Assembly (NCBI GenBank): GCA_003971905.1
Contig: RSEE01000025.1
Span: forward strand, 496,001 to 560,000
Source: Moniliella sp. 'wahieum'
Lineage: Eukaryota; Basidiomycota; Moniliellomycetes; Moniliellales; Moniliellaceae
DNA length: 64,000 bases
Direction of reading: 5' to 3'
Part shown: piece after piece, positions 50,591 through 61,211 of the stretch
How the letters are laid out: each line of letters begins with the position of its first letter
Position numbering within the stretch: the first letter of the stretch is position 1
Notes under the pieces: model-generated
Databases searched by the model: none
What the model was told of the DNA's origin: nothing
What the model saw: only the letters and a program-made list of their open reading frames with translations
Translations under genes and position numbers: made by a program

Positions 50591-51127
50591 CAGTAGCAAA
50601 TCATCTCTCTTCTGTGTATTCTACGCATACGATAACATTCTGAATCGATGACCCTTTTGTGTCCTTCCAGCACTGTGTACGGACGACGGCTATAAGGAAG
50701 TTTTGGTGCATTTCATAGTTTGGTTGAATGCCGCGGACAGCTCAGCCAAAGAAAGGCCGAGAGGCAATTCCAACTACAGAGTGCACATCATCTGCCTGGC
50801 AACATCTGCATCATCACCAGGACCTTCCGTGAACGCATCTATTACTTCGTTTCTCTACAAAAAGATGAGGCCACAGCAGGGAAGGAGAGCAATGGATGCA
50901 GTTGTATTCATACAGGATGTTGAATCATCTTACAGATGGTGTTGAACAATACAAGGGGTGAATCATGTCATGTCAGAGTAGGCTCCGACGACGTGAAGCC
51001 AGATGGGGCCCAGATGGGGGTTGCTGGTGGAGTCCAAGTTGGGCGATGCGTTGAGCACGCCCGAGGACGGCTACTATGTTGAAGTAGCGCGATCGGGAGG
51101 AGGGGGGGAGATGGAGAAAGAGGAGCC
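50591..51127. other. Convergent 3' flank of malate synthase and methionine synthase
   Basis: No gene seen. The downstream frame of methionine synthase continues open beyond its normal end by a one-base shift, but family length places the stop at 51130-51128. Confidence 0.55.
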
Positions 51128-53497
51128 TTACTTCTTGTCGGCGAACAGAGCGCGAGCCTCCTTCGCGGCGGTGACCATGTTGGCCAGCTGCGCCTCGCAC
51201 TCGGCCAGGTGCGCGTCTTGAGACCACAGTCGGGGTTGACCCAGAGCTGCTCGGGGGTGAGGAACAGAGCATTCTCCTTGATCCGTTGAAGCATCTCCTC
51301 CTTCGACGGCACACGAGGCGAGTGGATGTCAAACACACCAGGGCCAATCTCGTTGGGGTAGTGGATCGACTTCCAGACGTTGAGGTACTTGGCACCGGCC
51401 TTGGCATTCTCAATCGACAGCATGTCGGCGTCCAGGTCAATCATCGCCTGCATCACAGCCGGGTTGGCAAAGTCCGAGTAGCAGAAGTGCGACGCCGTGT
51501 TGACATCATCGTCTGCGATCGCCGTGGCCAGCTTGAACGAGTCCACAGCCCAGCGGAGGTAGGCCTGCCAGTCGGCGTGGCGCAGAGGAAGACCCTCACG
51601 GATGGCCGGCTCGTCCACTTGAATGGCCTTGATGCCCGCCTTTTGCAAGTCGGCCACCTCGTCACGGAGGGCGAGGGCAATCTGGAGTGCTTGCACGTCC
51701 TTGCCCACATCGGCACGGGGGAACGACCAGTTAAGGATGGTAACGGGGCCGGTGAGCATGCCCTTCATCGTCTTCTTCGTCAGGCTTTGAGCATAGACCG
51801 ACCAGCGCACCGTCATGGCCTTGGGGCGCGACACGTCTCCCACCACGATAGGGGGGCGGACGTAACGCGAGCCAAAGCTCTGGACCCAGCCGTTCTGGGT
51901 GAAGGCAAAGCCGTCAAGAAGTTCACCGAAGTACTGGACCATGTCGTTGCGCTCGGGCTCGCCGTGGACGAGCACGTCGAGGCCAAGCTTCTCCTGGCGT
52001 TCAACCACATCCTTGATCTCATTCTCCAAGAACTGGTCATACTGCTCCTGGCTCACCTCACCCTTGTTGAACTTGGCACGCACCTGGCGAATCTCCTTCG
52101 TCTGGGGGAAAGAGCCGATGGTGGTGGTGGGGAAGAGGGGAAGGTTGAGGTGCTTCTTTTGCAGAGCAGCACGGGTAGGGAAAGGCGACTTGCGCTCCAG
52201 GTCGCGGGCTTGATGGCGGCAAGACGCTCGCGGACGGCAGGGTCCGAGTTCTTCTCGTAGTCGCGGCGCGCCTTGATCGAGGTGGCGTTCTTGGCCAACG
52301 CAGCCTCAGCCGCCTTGGGGTTGGCGAGAGCCTGGGCAAGCGTAGCCACTTCGCCAGCCTTCTCAGTGGCAAAAGAGAACCAGTCAAGCACCTCGGGCGA
52401 GAGCTTCTTCTCATTGGCAATGGTGATGGGAGTGTGAAGGAGCGACGACGAGCTGGCAACAACCACACGGTCCGAACCAAGCTTCTCCACAGCGTACTTG
52501 GCCTTCTCGAGCGCCGCGGCCAGGTCGGTCTTCCAGATGTTGCGGCCCGAAACTAGACCAAGCGAGAGGCCAATCTTGGTAGGGGCAACGGCCTCAACGA
52601 CCGACTCGAGCTGCTGGGGAGCACGGTCAAGGTCAATGTGGAGACCAGCAATGGGCAGGTCCTTGACAAAGCTGATGTTCGAGTCGAGGCGACCGAAGTA
52701 CGTGGTGAGCATCAGGTTGACGTCGGGAACGGCCTTGTTAAGCTCCGTGTAAACTTGCTTGAAGGCGTCCGCAAGGGTAGCAGCGTCGTCCGTGACAAGC
52801 ACAGGCTCGTCAATTTGAACCCAAGACGCACCAGCAGCACCAAGCTTCTTGAGGAGCTCGGCATACACGGGAATGAGCTTGGGAAGCAGACTCAAGGGCT
52901 TGAAGTCTTCCGGGCACCCTTGCCAGCCTTGCCGAGGTAGAGGAAAGTGATGGGGCCGAGGAGCACAGGACGAGCGTTGTAGCCGGCCTCCTTGGCCTCG
53001 ACGAAGTCGTTCAAAGGCTTGAGGTCGTTCACTTGAACTCGGTCGAAGGGGTGAACTCAGGGACAAGGTAGTGGTAGTTGCTGTCAAACCACTTGCGCAT
53101 TTCCGTGGCGGGAAGGTCAACACCGCCCTTCTGGTGGCCGCGGGCCAGGGCAAAGTACGTGTCGAGGGGGTTGAGGCCAGATTTGGCGTACGCCTCGGGG
53201 ATCACGTTGAAGACCAACGAGTTGTCCAGGACGTGGTCGTAGAGAGAGGTACCAGTGGGGATCACGTCCACGCCCTGGTTCTTGATGATCTCATAGGTAA
53301 GCAGACGCTGCTCCTTGGCAACCTTGAGCAGCTCCTCAACCGGGATCTTGCCGCCCCAGTAGGCCTCGAGCGCCTTCTTGACCTCGCGCTGAGGGCCAAT
53401 GCGGGGGAAACCGAGGACAGTGGAGGAACTGGGAGGGAACAGGGTTAGCTCGGAGGCTCGGCAGCCAGTCATGCGCGCGGGGGGGGACATACACCAT
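51128..53497 (-). CDS. MET6: Cobalamin-independent methionine synthase
   Basis: Transfers a methyl group from 5-methyltetrahydrofolate to homocysteine. The start codon lies in a 5-nt coding exon (53497-53493, ATGGT) joined over a 64-bp intron (53492-53429, GTATGT..CCCAG) to give [20 protein letters not shown]. Then [118 protein letters not shown] (zinc His and Cys), and [10 protein letters not shown] (zinc Cys), ending LFADKK at 51128. About 765 residues, as in other fungi. One-base shifts near 53040, 52915, 52200 and 51220. TATA at 53556-53550. Confidence 0.97.
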
Positions 53498-54865
53498 GAT
53501 GCCAGAGACGGGAGGGTGGTGGGAAGAAAATCATCTTTCTTCGCGCGGCTTATATAGCCCCCCTGCGTGAACTCCCCGCACTGGGGTTGCCTCTGGTTGC
53601 ACACGACACTAGCGCCGTGCGGCGCGCACGTGGCTTCAATTTTGCAATTTTTGTCTTCCGGCCTCATCGACTCATCTCCGCGCGGCCGCCAGGCAGGCAC
53701 AGGGAGAGTGTCGAATGTTCGGGCCGCAAGACGCCAGTGTCCGATAGCACGCCATTCCCAACACCAACCCTACCCATCAGATGGAGGCCACAATGACCCC
53801 CTGCGCGCCCACTGGCATTGCTTGCGCACGGTCCTGCCAAATGTTCGCTTCCACCCTCTTCCACCCCAGCCATTGAATCCCCCCCAACCGCCCGGAATCC
53901 CTTTTGTTTTCTAATAACTACATTCGCCCAAGCCTCCGACATCACCACCAATCACCACCTTCATGCCACCATCCTGAGCCGCCATCTTCTCCTTCTGTTA
54001 TGAAGCGGTGGTGCCGACTATCGATCTCCGTTCCCTTATCAAACCCCTGATCTGCCATGCCTCCGCACCCTGGAGTGGAGGGCGTGGTGCATGATCAGCT
54101 TGGTTGGCCTCGTTGCTCCTTTCTCGGCCTAGGTGGGCAAAGCAGATGCGCACGGATCTTTCCAGTTCCCATTCGTGATACCATGCAGTGGGGGAGAGGC
54201 AGTCGTTAGTTGGAGGTAGGTCTTGGAGACTGCCCGTGTGATCTGCGATGCAGCGGCGATAAAAGATTAACTGGTATCGCACGCCATTCCTCGTACTGGC
54301 GGTTGACTCCTTTAAGGCGTGGGCGTGCGGTCAAGGCTGGGAGAACGAAGGTTGGTTGTTGCCAGGCTATCGGCTTGGCTCAAGTGCCCAGGCTCAGGTG
54401 CAGCAAAAACGTCGACTGGTCACTATCGAAGTCGAGCGCGAGGCGGCCCCGCTTTCGCCCTCTGTTCCGCTTCCTTTTCCCCTGCCTTTTGCTTGCGGCC
54501 CCCAAGTCCATTGATCTCCATGCGCGTCACGCAGTATCATCTGCAGCACCCAGCGCAGAGGGATGGGGCATGTGGTTGACGTTGAGTAGTTCCTGAGGGG
54601 AATCAAAAACTTCCGAATCGAGGCCAACCGGTTACCGGTAACAAAAAGTTGCCAGCAGGCAAAGCCGCTTTATAGGCCAGGCGGCGGCGCAGGGCATTCG
54701 ATTCACGTGAATCCGCTGGTTGAAAGTTGCAAGGATACACGTGGCATTTGGGGCGACGTCGTGGTCGCCCGATCGGGCAGCTGCGCCCTCGGCCTCCCTC
54801 GGCAGTGCTAGCCACCTCAAACACCGTGCTTGGCGCTTGCCCGCTCTCCCCACCAAGGTTGCCGC
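53498..54865. other. Intergenic region between methionine synthase and the CUE protein
   Basis: It contains the methionine synthase promoter (TATATA on the minus strand at 53556-53550, about 55 bp from the ATG). No gene is recognised in the rest. A CCGGTTACCGGTAAC palindrome lies at 54628-54642. Confidence 0.5.
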
Positions 54866-55664
54866 GATGAACGACTCGATCGGCGCTGTGCTCGCCCTCG
54901 GGGTCGCCTGGCTCATATTTCGTTGTCTTTGTTCGCGGGGTTCCCCTTCCCGCTCTCCCGGCCGCAGCAACCGCTGCCGCCCGCGCCCGGGCCGTGCCCG
55001 CCGAACAGGTTGCCTCGGTCCAAGCCATGTTCCCGCAAATCCCCGAGGCGGCCATCCGCGCCGACTTGGTCCGCTCTCGCAGCACCCAGGCCACGGCAGA
55101 GCGGATCTTACGTGACGGATTCTTGCCTTTGCCCCGAGGCCTCTTGCCCACCGCTTCGCCCGCCCCGGTGCGAGAGACGACGTCTACGACCGCCCCCGCG
55201 ACACAGCCGCGCAGCCCACCGCCTGATCTATTGACCCGCTATGGTCTTTCACCTAGTGGCGAAAGGGCAAGGGAAAGGAGGTTGATCAAGGTGAAATCCC
55301 TTCGTTTTGTCGGGATGGAGTGCGGACCGGCAGGAGCGAGAAAACGCATTACGTCGACGCAAGGAGGCCGCCATTCTTCAAGCTCGCCAGTACGTTTGTT
55401 TCTCCTGCTTGTGGGCACGACCGCTGACCTATTCTCAGGCGCATGTTGGCCAAGCGTTCGAAACAGGCATCGCAAGATGCCCCCTCCGATGCCGATCATA
55501 CCGTTTCTTCTCCTCCGCTTCTGTACCACCATAATCTCCCCAGCAACTGGGCGTCGAGCATGGAGACATCGGGCCCGCCCACAATCCTTGACCTGGGGTG
55601 GTCTCGAGCACCGCACCACTACTTTGCACTACTACTTGATGAAATACTTCACATGGGGAGATGA
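54866..55664 (+). CDS. CUE-domain ER membrane protein (Cue1-like)
   Basis: ATG 54866 starts a short N-terminal membrane anchor (SIGAVLALGVAWLIF). A 46-bp intron (54922-54967) follows, then a CUE domain: VPAEQVASVQAMFPQIPEAA, IRADLVRSRSTQATAERILR, DGFLPLP. The MFP and Leu-rich alpha-3 features are those of ubiquitin-binding CUE domains. A basic helix (RERENALRRRKEAAILQARQ) spans an intron at 55390-55438 and continues RMLAKRSKQ. The layout of anchor, CUE and C-terminal basic helix matches fungal Cue1-like proteins, which recruit Ubc7 for ER-associated degradation. The end is uncertain: the frame to 55664 is open but the conserved part stops near 55460. Confidence 0.78.
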
Positions 55665-56196
55665 AGCGATGGATATGCTCCCGCGCGTGTTTTGCCTGGG
55701 TTTGAAAGGGAGCTATGCGGCGCTCGAACCCTTTACAATCGCGGGTCTCCATCGTTATCATAGGGATAGTCGAATCACTCTCCTGCTGGTCCCCGAGGGT
55801 CGGGGCGGCGAAGGTAGACGAACGGAAGGTTTGAGATTCAAAACGTCGTCTTATCCGGTTCAGGGCGAGGGCAAACTCAACAGGACAATTCAACAGGGCA
55901 ACCTCAGCAGTAATTTGATGATGCCCTCGAAGCTTCGCTCTTGCTGGGGCCCCGCCGTTCTCTGAGTGGCCCTTGGGCCGCGGCTCTAACAGTACTTCCC
56001 CCTGGTCATTGCATTAGTTGCGGCATCCCCACCATCACCTTAGCTACGCCCACACAGCAGTTTCTCACGCTGCCAAAGTCAAGTAGAAAGTCGATAAAGC
56101 CAGACACCACTTAAGAGATGCATTCGAGCCTTGACGAATACTTTCCAGGTGCTGCCTTGACAGCAAAGGAGGTGAAAAGTATGTAGTAGAGCCAAC
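55665..56196. other. Convergent 3' flank, no gene seen
   Basis: Spacer between the CUE gene and Bet2; no motif recognised. Confidence 0.5.
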
Positions 56197-57373
56197 TTAA
56201 GGTTTCCGAAATTGTTGAAAGGGGCGCTCGATGCCCAAGCGGCGAGTGAGCTTGACGGGCAAGCAATAGGTCGGATCAACCGGTTCGATCACGCTCCCCA
56301 CAGTGGAAGGCACCTCCTCGTCCAGTCCTGTCAACAGGGACAGGCCAGCAATTCCAAATAATGTGTGGAACACATCCGCCACATTATCCGGTCGGTCCGC
56401 CAAGCCACCCAGATCGGGGTCCTGGGCCGACAGGATAAAGAACGGAGTTTGGCCCCGTCAATCCAGTGCAATCGCTGAACAATGCTTAGCGAGCTGAGCA
56501 CCCACCAGGAGTAGCACACATCCTCTAATTTTTGCGGACGGCCATTCAAGCCACCGTTGGGAAGTTGCCGGTCACTGAGCCAAGCGCCGATTTGGTCTGC
56601 ATCAATGCGGTCCAGGGCGTTGAGAATGCTGAGCGCAGCAAGGCAGGTCCATGCCATTGCACTGTGACTTTCTGCCCCAATTTCCGGTCCAACCCGCCGT
56701 CGTAATTGTGACATTGGAGGAGATACGACACGGTTTCCTCCCGGATCGACTCCAATTCCTTGTCGGCACCAAGAAGCTGAAGCGCCTGGATGGCGCAGTA
56801 GAGAAATCGTGTATCGTGCTCGAGACGAGACGCATCACCATAGAATGCGCCACGCAAAGGCCCACTTGTTGCTCGAAGAGACATGATGTCTGGTACGAGA
56901 GGAATGGGTCACACCACGCACCAGCATCAGCATCACGCACACATACAGCGAATGACCGAGGGTTTGTCAATCACCTCCATTGCATCTTTCATGGCCAGGA
57001 CCTGGATGGCCGAAAGGGTAGAATGGATGTGGGTATCGTGGCCGGGGAAAGGGGCAAAGCCGCCAGGTGAGGGGGGAAGGGATTGGGAACGCCCGCCTGC
57101 GTCAAGGCCAATCTTTTGGAGCCGCTCGTGCTGGGTCGTCATATGTCGACTGGATGAAGCTGATCACATCCTCTCGGGCGAAACGTCATCAGCATCCAGC
57201 AAGGCAAGCGCACAGAGACCCCAGTAAACGCCGTTCATGCGCAAGTGCTCGGTCATGTGGTACATGAGTCCGTCGCGTTTGGCATCCAGGGCACGCACAA
57301 ATGCGATATGCTTCTCCCGCAACAGAGGCGGAGGCGCGACCGCCCGCCTGGGGGAGCCTGCTCGAGTAGCCAT
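56197..57373 (-). CDS. BET2: Rab geranylgeranyltransferase beta subunit (Bet2)
   Basis: Catalytic subunit that prenylates Rab GTPases. ATG 57373 opens an Ala/Pro-rich leader, then [57 protein letters not shown], an intron at 56946-56890, [76 protein letters not shown] (zinc Asp and Cys), [15 protein letters not shown] (zinc His) and [20 protein letters not shown], ending at 56197. These are the prenyltransferase beta repeats with all three zinc ligands. About 350 residues. One-base shifts near 57115, 56690 and 56430. Confidence 0.94.
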
Positions 57374-57551
57374 CGCGAGGCGGGGGCTGTGGTGGTGGTC
57401 TGGGTCCTATGGCTGGGAAATATTCAAGGGAGGAGCCCATCGAGATTACGTCATCCACGGCGAGAGACGTGGAGCCTGCCACGCCCGCTGGCGAAGCCCG
57501 AGCAAGGGTGCGCTTGGATCAAGCTGCTCCTCACCACCACCGCTCCTTGCC

Positions 57552-58633
57552 ATGCTCTTCCGCATCCGCACTGCCTTGGCCGTGCTTGCCGCTGCCGGTA
57601 GCGTCTTTGCGTCCGCACTGGAGGTGACGGAAAGCTTGCGGTCACGACCATTGATGGTGCCACGCGCCTGACACAACCGTTCAAGTCGGGTGTGGATGTG
57701 ACCACGTCGTTGCCCCAGCCGCTTGCGCTGGAAGCCGACGAAGTCCTGCGCATCTCATTCCGCACGTTTGATCCTTATTTGGAGAGGACGAACCCCAAAA
57801 GGCACCCGAACAGCTCTTTGCCATTCTTGCAGACCCGGCCCACCCAGAGCATCAAGTTTCCACCCCAGTGCCCATTAAGAAAGGCAGTGGGAACAGGGCG
57901 AGCTTCACTGTTGTACGTGTTTTCTCTCTTGGATGCGGCCACGAATCTGACAACCTTGCTCTGTAGCGATTGGACCGCATGCCTCCCTCTCTCTTGAGCG
58001 GAAGCGGGCGCCTCTCTCTCCATCTCCTCCTGGGTTCTGCGGGGGAGTCAGCCCCCTTGGCGTATAGCCTTGGCGAAATTTCTGTGCCTAACCACATCCT
58101 TGTTGAGGAAAGTGCTGCTCTGACCCCGCGAGAGAAACGGGCTCAAGAAGATGGCTTTTACGGATGGCCGGCCCAACATCATACGTTTGCCATCCGGCGA
58201 GCGAGACTATGCCTCCTGCGATTATCAGCATTGCGTGTGCAGCACTGACTCTGGGCCTGCCTTGGGCTCTGCTTGTTGGTCTGGTTCGTACTCTTCTTGC
58301 TCTTATTGACATGACGCTCACATGTTTTATTTTTCACAGTGTCGTCCCTTGGCCTGCAAGTCACCAAGGGCGGCGAGAAGCCCAAGGCGATTTTTCTGGG
58401 TGATCGGGTACCTTGAACTGATTGCGCTCCGCTACTGGATCGGAGGCCCTTCTTTCACTCTGTTCAAGATGCTGCCTTGGCTTGCGGGCGGTGGCGTGGC
58501 TGCCCTGCTCACTGGACGGTACGCCTTGGGCCAGTTGGCGGCAGAGCGATTGGGTGTTCCAACCGTATCCCCGCCAGAACTTGCATCCGAAACCAAGGAG
58601 GAAGTTGCACCTGTTGACCAGAAGGCTGCGTAA
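57552..58633 (+). CDS. SWP1: Oligosaccharyltransferase subunit Swp1/ribophorin II
   Basis: Subunit of the ER complex that transfers N-glycans. It starts with a signal peptide (MLFRIRTALAVLAAAGSVFA), then a luminal domain with LSFRTFDPYL, an intron at 57913-57966 after FTV, IRLDRMPPSL-like sequence, LLLGSAGESAPLAYSLGEIS, RPNIIHTF, and the conserved membrane-proximal PPAIISIACAALTLGLPWAL. After a probable intron near 58276-58340 come RYWIGG, LFKMLPWLAGGGVAAL and a C-terminal acidic tail to TAA 58633. RPxxIHxTF followed by membrane helices is the Swp1 signature. Its start lies 179 bp from the divergent Bet2 start, so the two genes share a promoter. Several one-base shifts. Confidence 0.87.
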
Positions 58634-59263
58634 TTCCTGATCGACTGTTAGTCAACCCTGGGCAATGCTATGTTGGTTGGCTTCCCCCAAGCGTACCATG
58701 CCACATGTATAGACGTGTCTGATCTGACTGTGTTGCTCGAGGTGGTGGGCTAAGTCCCCTGTCCTTACGGCGTCTGCGTGATGCATGTTTTTAGACTAAG
58801 CTTTCGCTGCTCTCTTTACTGGCCCACACAGAGTGGAAGACCTGCAGCAGTGTGTTGATCCGGGCAAGAGCCTGGGGCCGGAACGCCTGGCGAGCCCTCC
58901 TGGGTAGGAACCTCGTTTTTGCTGGACCATCTGAATTCCTCCAGCAGGGTGTTGTTTGTGTTCGTACTGAGTACCAGGCGGCTGTGCTGCTGACCAGATG
59001 TAGTGGCCGGTGATCTCAGGCCTCAGGCTGAGGCACGGGGCCTGAGGCATGGTCTGAGTACACCGAGTACTGAATAGAGCTCCCTGTTAGGGTTACCGCT
59101 GCCCTGATTGGGAGCGGGGGGTGCCTCTAATCTTTGGCATCCGACCGCCATTCGCCACTCGCACACGACTTGTGACCTGTTCGGCTTGGACCTCGAACCC
59201 TCTGGTCTGTTCTTGCTTTTCCTCGTATCGCGTTTCCACCACCACTTGCTTGTTTCATCCACC
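58634..59263. other. Intergenic region, no gene seen
   Basis: Spacer with AGGCCT/CAGGCCTCAGG motifs near 59018-59045; promoter of Snf7 expected at the right end. Confidence 0.5.
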
Positions 59264-59973
59264 ATGTCGTCCTGGGGATCTTGGTTTGGAGGTCGGAGTC
59301 GGACCGCGCCGCGGGATGCGATTGTGGGGTTGCGGGAGAACCTGCTGATGCTCGACAAGAAGGAGCAGCACCTCCACAAGAAGATTGAGGAGCAGCAAAC
59401 CAAGGCACGTGGCCTGGTGTCTACGAATAAAAAGGCAGCGGCGCAGGCGCTTCGTCAAAAGAAACAATACGAGTCGGAGTTGGACCGGATTGCCGGCACG
59501 CGCATGACGCTCGAGGCCCAGGTCAACGCGATCGAGTCGGCCAACATGAACTTGGAGACGATGCAGGCCATGAAGCGTGGCTCCGAGGCGCTCAAGCAAA
59601 TCCATGGCTCGCTCAACATTGACAAGGTCGACGCTACGATGGACTCGATTCGGGAGCAGATGGACTTGACCAACGAGATCTCCGATGCCATCTCCAATCC
59701 GGTCGGGATGGGGCAGGACATTGACGAGGTATGTGGCCCTGCTCAGTGGCGCAAGGGAGGTACTGACTCACAGACAAGGATGAGCTCAAGGATGAGCTGG
59801 ATGAACTGGAACAGGAGGGCCTGGACGAGCGCTTGGTGGGGGCGGAACGGGTGCCCCACACAGCCCTCCCTTCGGTCCCGACCCCCATCACCTCCACTCC
59901 CGGCAAGCAAAAAGCTCAGGAGGAAGACGAGGATGCCGAGCTACGTGCCCTGCAGGCCGAGTTGGCCATGTAA
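59264..59973 (+). CDS. SNF7: ESCRT-III subunit Snf7/Vps32
   Basis: Polymerising ESCRT-III subunit that drives membrane budding away from the cytosol. ATG 59264: MSSWGSWFGGRSRTAPRDAI, LRENLLMLDKKEQHLHKKIE, KARGLVSTNKKAAAQALRQK, NMNLETMQAMKRGSEALKQI, DSIREQMDLTNEISDAI, NPVGMGQDIDE, an intron at 59729-59773, DELKDELDELEQEGLDERLV and a C-terminal LRALQAELAM (MIM1-like helix). About 222 residues with the basic N-terminal half and acidic C-terminal half typical of Snf7. The spliced length is one base short; the gap lies at the exon junction. Confidence 0.95.
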
Positions 59974-60452
59974 GGCTCGCTGCGGACCCGGGTCGGATCG
60001 GCGTATGGTAAACACGTTCGGGTGTACCTTGTTGTGCGCCCTTGTGTAGAGCGTGCCAGGCGTCTATCTTCCTTTGCCCATGCTTCCGCCCTCCGGACTC
60101 AGGCCTCATGCATCATGTCCTGCCGGCTGCGGTGTTGACATGTGGCATCTTAGTCTTGGCAGAGACCAGGAGGGGCTCCTCTCTTTGCGTCCCCTCACCA
60201 TCTACACTCTGTTCCTATTGCGGCGCTTGGGCGGTGGTGTCCTTCCTGTCCCGCCTGGGATGGGCTACAGTGACAGCACAGGCCCGTTCCGCGCTACATG
60301 TTATCGTATAAGAGTCTGAATGATCTAAACAAGTACTGGGCAGGTGGGATGTGTGTCCAGGCGAGTTGCACTTCAACTCGGATAGGTTTTTAGACGATTA
60401 ACTTGGTGCAAATCTGGGCCAACCACCGGTGCAGACAGAAAAAGGCAAAAAA
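59974..60452. other. Snf7 3' flank, no gene seen
   Basis: No recognisable protein; open frames of about 90 codons lack motifs. Confidence 0.5.
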
Positions 60453-60535
60453 GGGGTCCGCCCGGGATCGAACCGAGGACCACCTCTACGAGTTGAAAAC
60501 CCTAAAGAGGCATGATACCACTACACCACGAACCC
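60453..60535 (-). tRNA. tRNA-Pro(AGG) with 11-nt intron
   Basis: The acceptor stem GGGTTCG pairs with CGGACCC, with discriminator C. The anticodon stem CCTCT pairs with AGAGG; the loop is TT-AGG-G followed by an 11-nt intron at the canonical site and a final T. The T arm CTCGG-TTCGATC-CCGGG is intact. Anticodon AGG reads proline codons. Confidence 0.92.
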
Positions 60536-61211
60536 TTGATGGAAACTGGGTTGCTGAAAGTAGAGTCAGGCGTAACGCATAAAGAGCTATCGCTGTGTTG
60601 CCCACTGTAGGCCGTGGTGGGGCCTCAAACTGCAATGGAGTTGCGCTGAAGAATAGATATGTGATAGGAATGACTGCTGCAGAAGCATTGTACCCAGAGC
60701 CGATAGAACGGATGCAGTATGCATCACGCATGCATCACGCACCAATCCAGGGCCATCGTTATCCGAAGATGTATGCTTAGGCTGGCCTCGTGCGTGGGCG
60801 CTTGCCCATCCCAAACTGGGGGCGCTGCCACACAGTGCCTCAGTGCCTCCGTGCCTCGGGTGTGGTCACATGCACATCACATGTCATACTAGTCACCGGG
60901 TCACTGGGAGGGTCCCCCGGCACGGATGCCGGGCATGCAGTGGATGCAGCTGCATGCCAGGCAGACCAGCCGCAGCCCCAGGCATCCCGCCCCCGCATGC
61001 GTCCCCATGCAGGCCCCGCGCTGCAGACAACCCTAGCGCCCTGCATCACCGCAGCGCCGGGCAGCACAGCGCAGCACTGCGCAGCACCCCTCCGCGTGCA
61101 GCCTCGCCGCCCCGGTTGAGTGCTGTGTGGTGCTGGGCACGCCTGGGCCCTGCTGCGCCCCCCCCGGCTGCCCCCCCGCCCAGCAGCGGAGCATCTGAGA
61201 CGAGGCAGCCG
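60536..61211. other. Intergenic region, no gene seen
   Basis: GCATGC/ATGCAT palindromes lie near 60716-60742, and a CAGTGCC triplet-like repeat near 60834-60860. GC content rises sharply towards the next gene. Confidence 0.45.
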